This document shows, in pieces, positions 63,096-64,000 of a stretch of DNA of 64,000 nucleotides. A program made the position numbers and the translations under genes. Within the stretch, counting starts at the first letter, position 1. Every line of letters begins with the position of its first letter. Below the pieces are notes generated by a model that was not told the origin of the DNA, searched no databases, and saw only the letters and a program-made list of their open reading frames with translations. Origin of the DNA: Tractidigestivibacter montrealensis (GTDB lineage: Bacteria; Actinomycetota; Coriobacteriia; Coriobacteriales; Atopobiaceae); NCBI RefSeq assembly GCF_024741235.1, contig NZ_JANSKA010000004.1:1-64000 (forward strand), given 5' to 3'.

Positions 63096-63683
63096 ATGGC
63101 ACGCGTGGCAAGCGTCTCTCGGCAGACCGCCGAGACATCGATTGAGGTCACGGTGAACCTTGACGGTACCGGTACCTCGGACATCTCGACGGGGGTGGGC
63201 TTCTTCGACCACATGCTCACGGCGCTCTCGCGCCACTCGCTCGTGGACCTCACGGTGCACGTGAAGGGTGACACCTGGGTGGATGACCACCACACCGTTG
63301 AGGACACCGGCATCGTGCTGGGACAGGCGCTCCACCAGGCGCTGGGCGACAAGCGCAGCATCCGCCGCTTTGGCGATGCGCTGGTCCCTCTCGACGAGGC
63401 CCTGATCATGGCGGCCGTTGACATCTCCGGCCGTGGCGAGCTCTTTTGGGACGTGCCCATTGGCCCGCAGAAGGTGGGCACCTTTGACACCGAGCTGGGG
63501 CACGAGTTCTTCTGCGGCCTGGCGCGTGACGCCGGCATGACCGTTCACCTGCGCGAGGTTGCCGGCGAGAACGCACACCACATCCTCGAGGCCACGTTCA
63601 AGTCGTTCGCCCGCGCCCTCCGGGCCGCCGTCGAGCCGGACCCGCGTGTGGAGGGCATCCCGTCCACGAAGGGGGCGCTCTGA
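63096..63683 (+). CDS. hisB: Imidazoleglycerol-phosphate dehydratase
   Basis: A 195-residue monofunctional HisB dehydratase. Metal-binding motifs are GVGFFDHMLTALSRHS, DDHHTVEDTGIVLG, GHEFFCGLARDAG and ENAHHILEATFKSFARAL. It has no N-terminal phosphatase domain, as usual outside enterobacteria. ATG 63096 lies 7 bases behind GAAGGGGG; ATG 63090 is too close to that site. Confidence 0.96.
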   Translation: MARVASVSRQTAETSIEVTVNLDGTGTSDISTGVGFFDHMLTALSRHSLVDLTVHVKGDTWVDDHHTVEDTGIVLGQALHQALGDKRSIRRFGDALVPLDEALIMAAVDISGRGELFWDVPIGPQKVGTFDTELGHEFFCGLARDAGMTVHLREVAGENAHHILEATFKSFARALRAAVEPDPRVEGIPSTKGAL

Positions 63684-64000
63684 TGGCATCCGCAAAGATC
63701 GTCGTCATCGACTACCACAAGGGCAACCTCCTCTCCGTCCAGCACGGCCTTGCCGCCGTGGGAGGCGAGGCGGTCATCTCGGACGCGCCCGAGGACATTT
63801 CCGTTGCCTCTGGCCTTGTGCTTCCCGGCGTGGGGAGCTTCGAGAGCGCCATGGAATACGTGAATGCCTCCGGCCAGGGTGAGGCAATCCTCGACGCGCT
63901 TGGTCGTGGCGTTCCCTTCCTGGGCATCTGCCTGGGTCTCCAGCTCCTCTTTTCCCGTGGCGAAGAGCGCTCTGGCGAGAGGGGCCTCCCGCACGAGAAC
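63683..64000 (+). CDS. hisH: Imidazole glycerol phosphate synthase subunit HisH (partial)
   Basis: The first 106 residues of HisH, the glutaminase subunit that feeds ammonia to HisF. VVIDYHKGNLLSVQHGL opens it, LPGVGSFESAM follows and the catalytic Cys83 is in FLGICLGLQLLFSRG. The ATG overlaps the hisB stop (TGATG). The gene continues beyond the window, presumably toward hisA and hisF. Confidence 0.95.
   Translation, partial: MASAKIVVIDYHKGNLLSVQHGLAAVGGEAVISDAPEDISVASGLVLPGVGSFESAMEYVNASGQGEAILDALGRGVPFLGICLGLQLLFSRGEERSGERGLPHEN

Overview
The window looks like a high-GC chromosome of the class Coriobacteriia (Actinomycetota), close to Olsenella, Collinsella or Atopobium. I infer this from the GC-rich coding style, the use of ATG, GTG and TTG starts with strong AGGAGG-type ribosome sites, a raiA-type structured RNA next to a long-form hpf gene, and many gut/oral carbohydrate genes. 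The genus cannot be fixed from the sequence alone.

Layout. 1-110 is the 3' end of a 5S rRNA with the rrn terminator. 387-9768 is a divergent cluster for salvage of peptidoglycan amino sugars: an RpiR regulator, a lactose/cellobiose-type PTS (IIA on one arm, IIB and IIC on the other), MurQ etherase, a MupG-type 6-phospho-muramidase, a BadF-type sugar kinase, AnmK, and a GH1 6-phospho-beta-glycosidase. 9917-10679 is a decayed alpha/beta hydrolase gene. 10834-22902 is mostly housekeeping: an SDR oxidoreductase, tmk, holB, a RicT/PSP1 protein with a long basic tail, queD, a GH5-fold protein without catalytic glutamates, rsmI, metG, rsmA, tatD and comF. 22938-24188 holds a promoter, the raiA RNA and hpf. 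24207-31837 holds a DegV protein, a hydroxyacid dehydrogenase with a Cys/His-rich tail, a NYN-domain protein, a SurA-like anchored protein, a DUF523-PNP fusion and a spermidine-synthase-like protein.

A tRNA-Thr(CGT) at 32307 marks the start of an AT-richer segment (about 32.4-44.2 kb). It carries a degenerate PRD regulator, a galactitol-family PTS (IIA, IIB, IIC) and five catabolic enzymes (2-hydroxyacid dehydrogenase, class II aldolase, Zn-ADH, Fe-ADH, enolase-superfamily dehydratase). Together these look like a utilisation operon for a polyol or sugar acid whose substrate I cannot name. The segment ends in the wreck of an AbiEi-type antitoxin gene. GC-rich backbone then resumes: a cupin, a LytTR regulator with two tandem GHKL kinases, a membrane-anchored GH3 enzyme, a GtrA-like protein, a secreted DUF5626-like protein followed by a 35-residue membrane peptide, uvrA, ybaK, murJ, and a histidine operon (hisZG fusion, hisD, hisC, hisB, hisH) that runs off the right edge.

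The most unusual points are these. Two tandem sensor kinases carry complementary active-site defects. A GH5-fold protein has lost both catalytic glutamates. A dehydrogenase carries a 44-residue Cys/His/Gly tail. Two further genes are fusions (DUF523-PNP, HisZ-HisG). Several intergenic repeat families are present, including paired 55-bp units in two places, a perfect palindrome in two places, a 152-bp long-inverted-repeat element, and triple tandem palindromes in front of the GH5-like gene.
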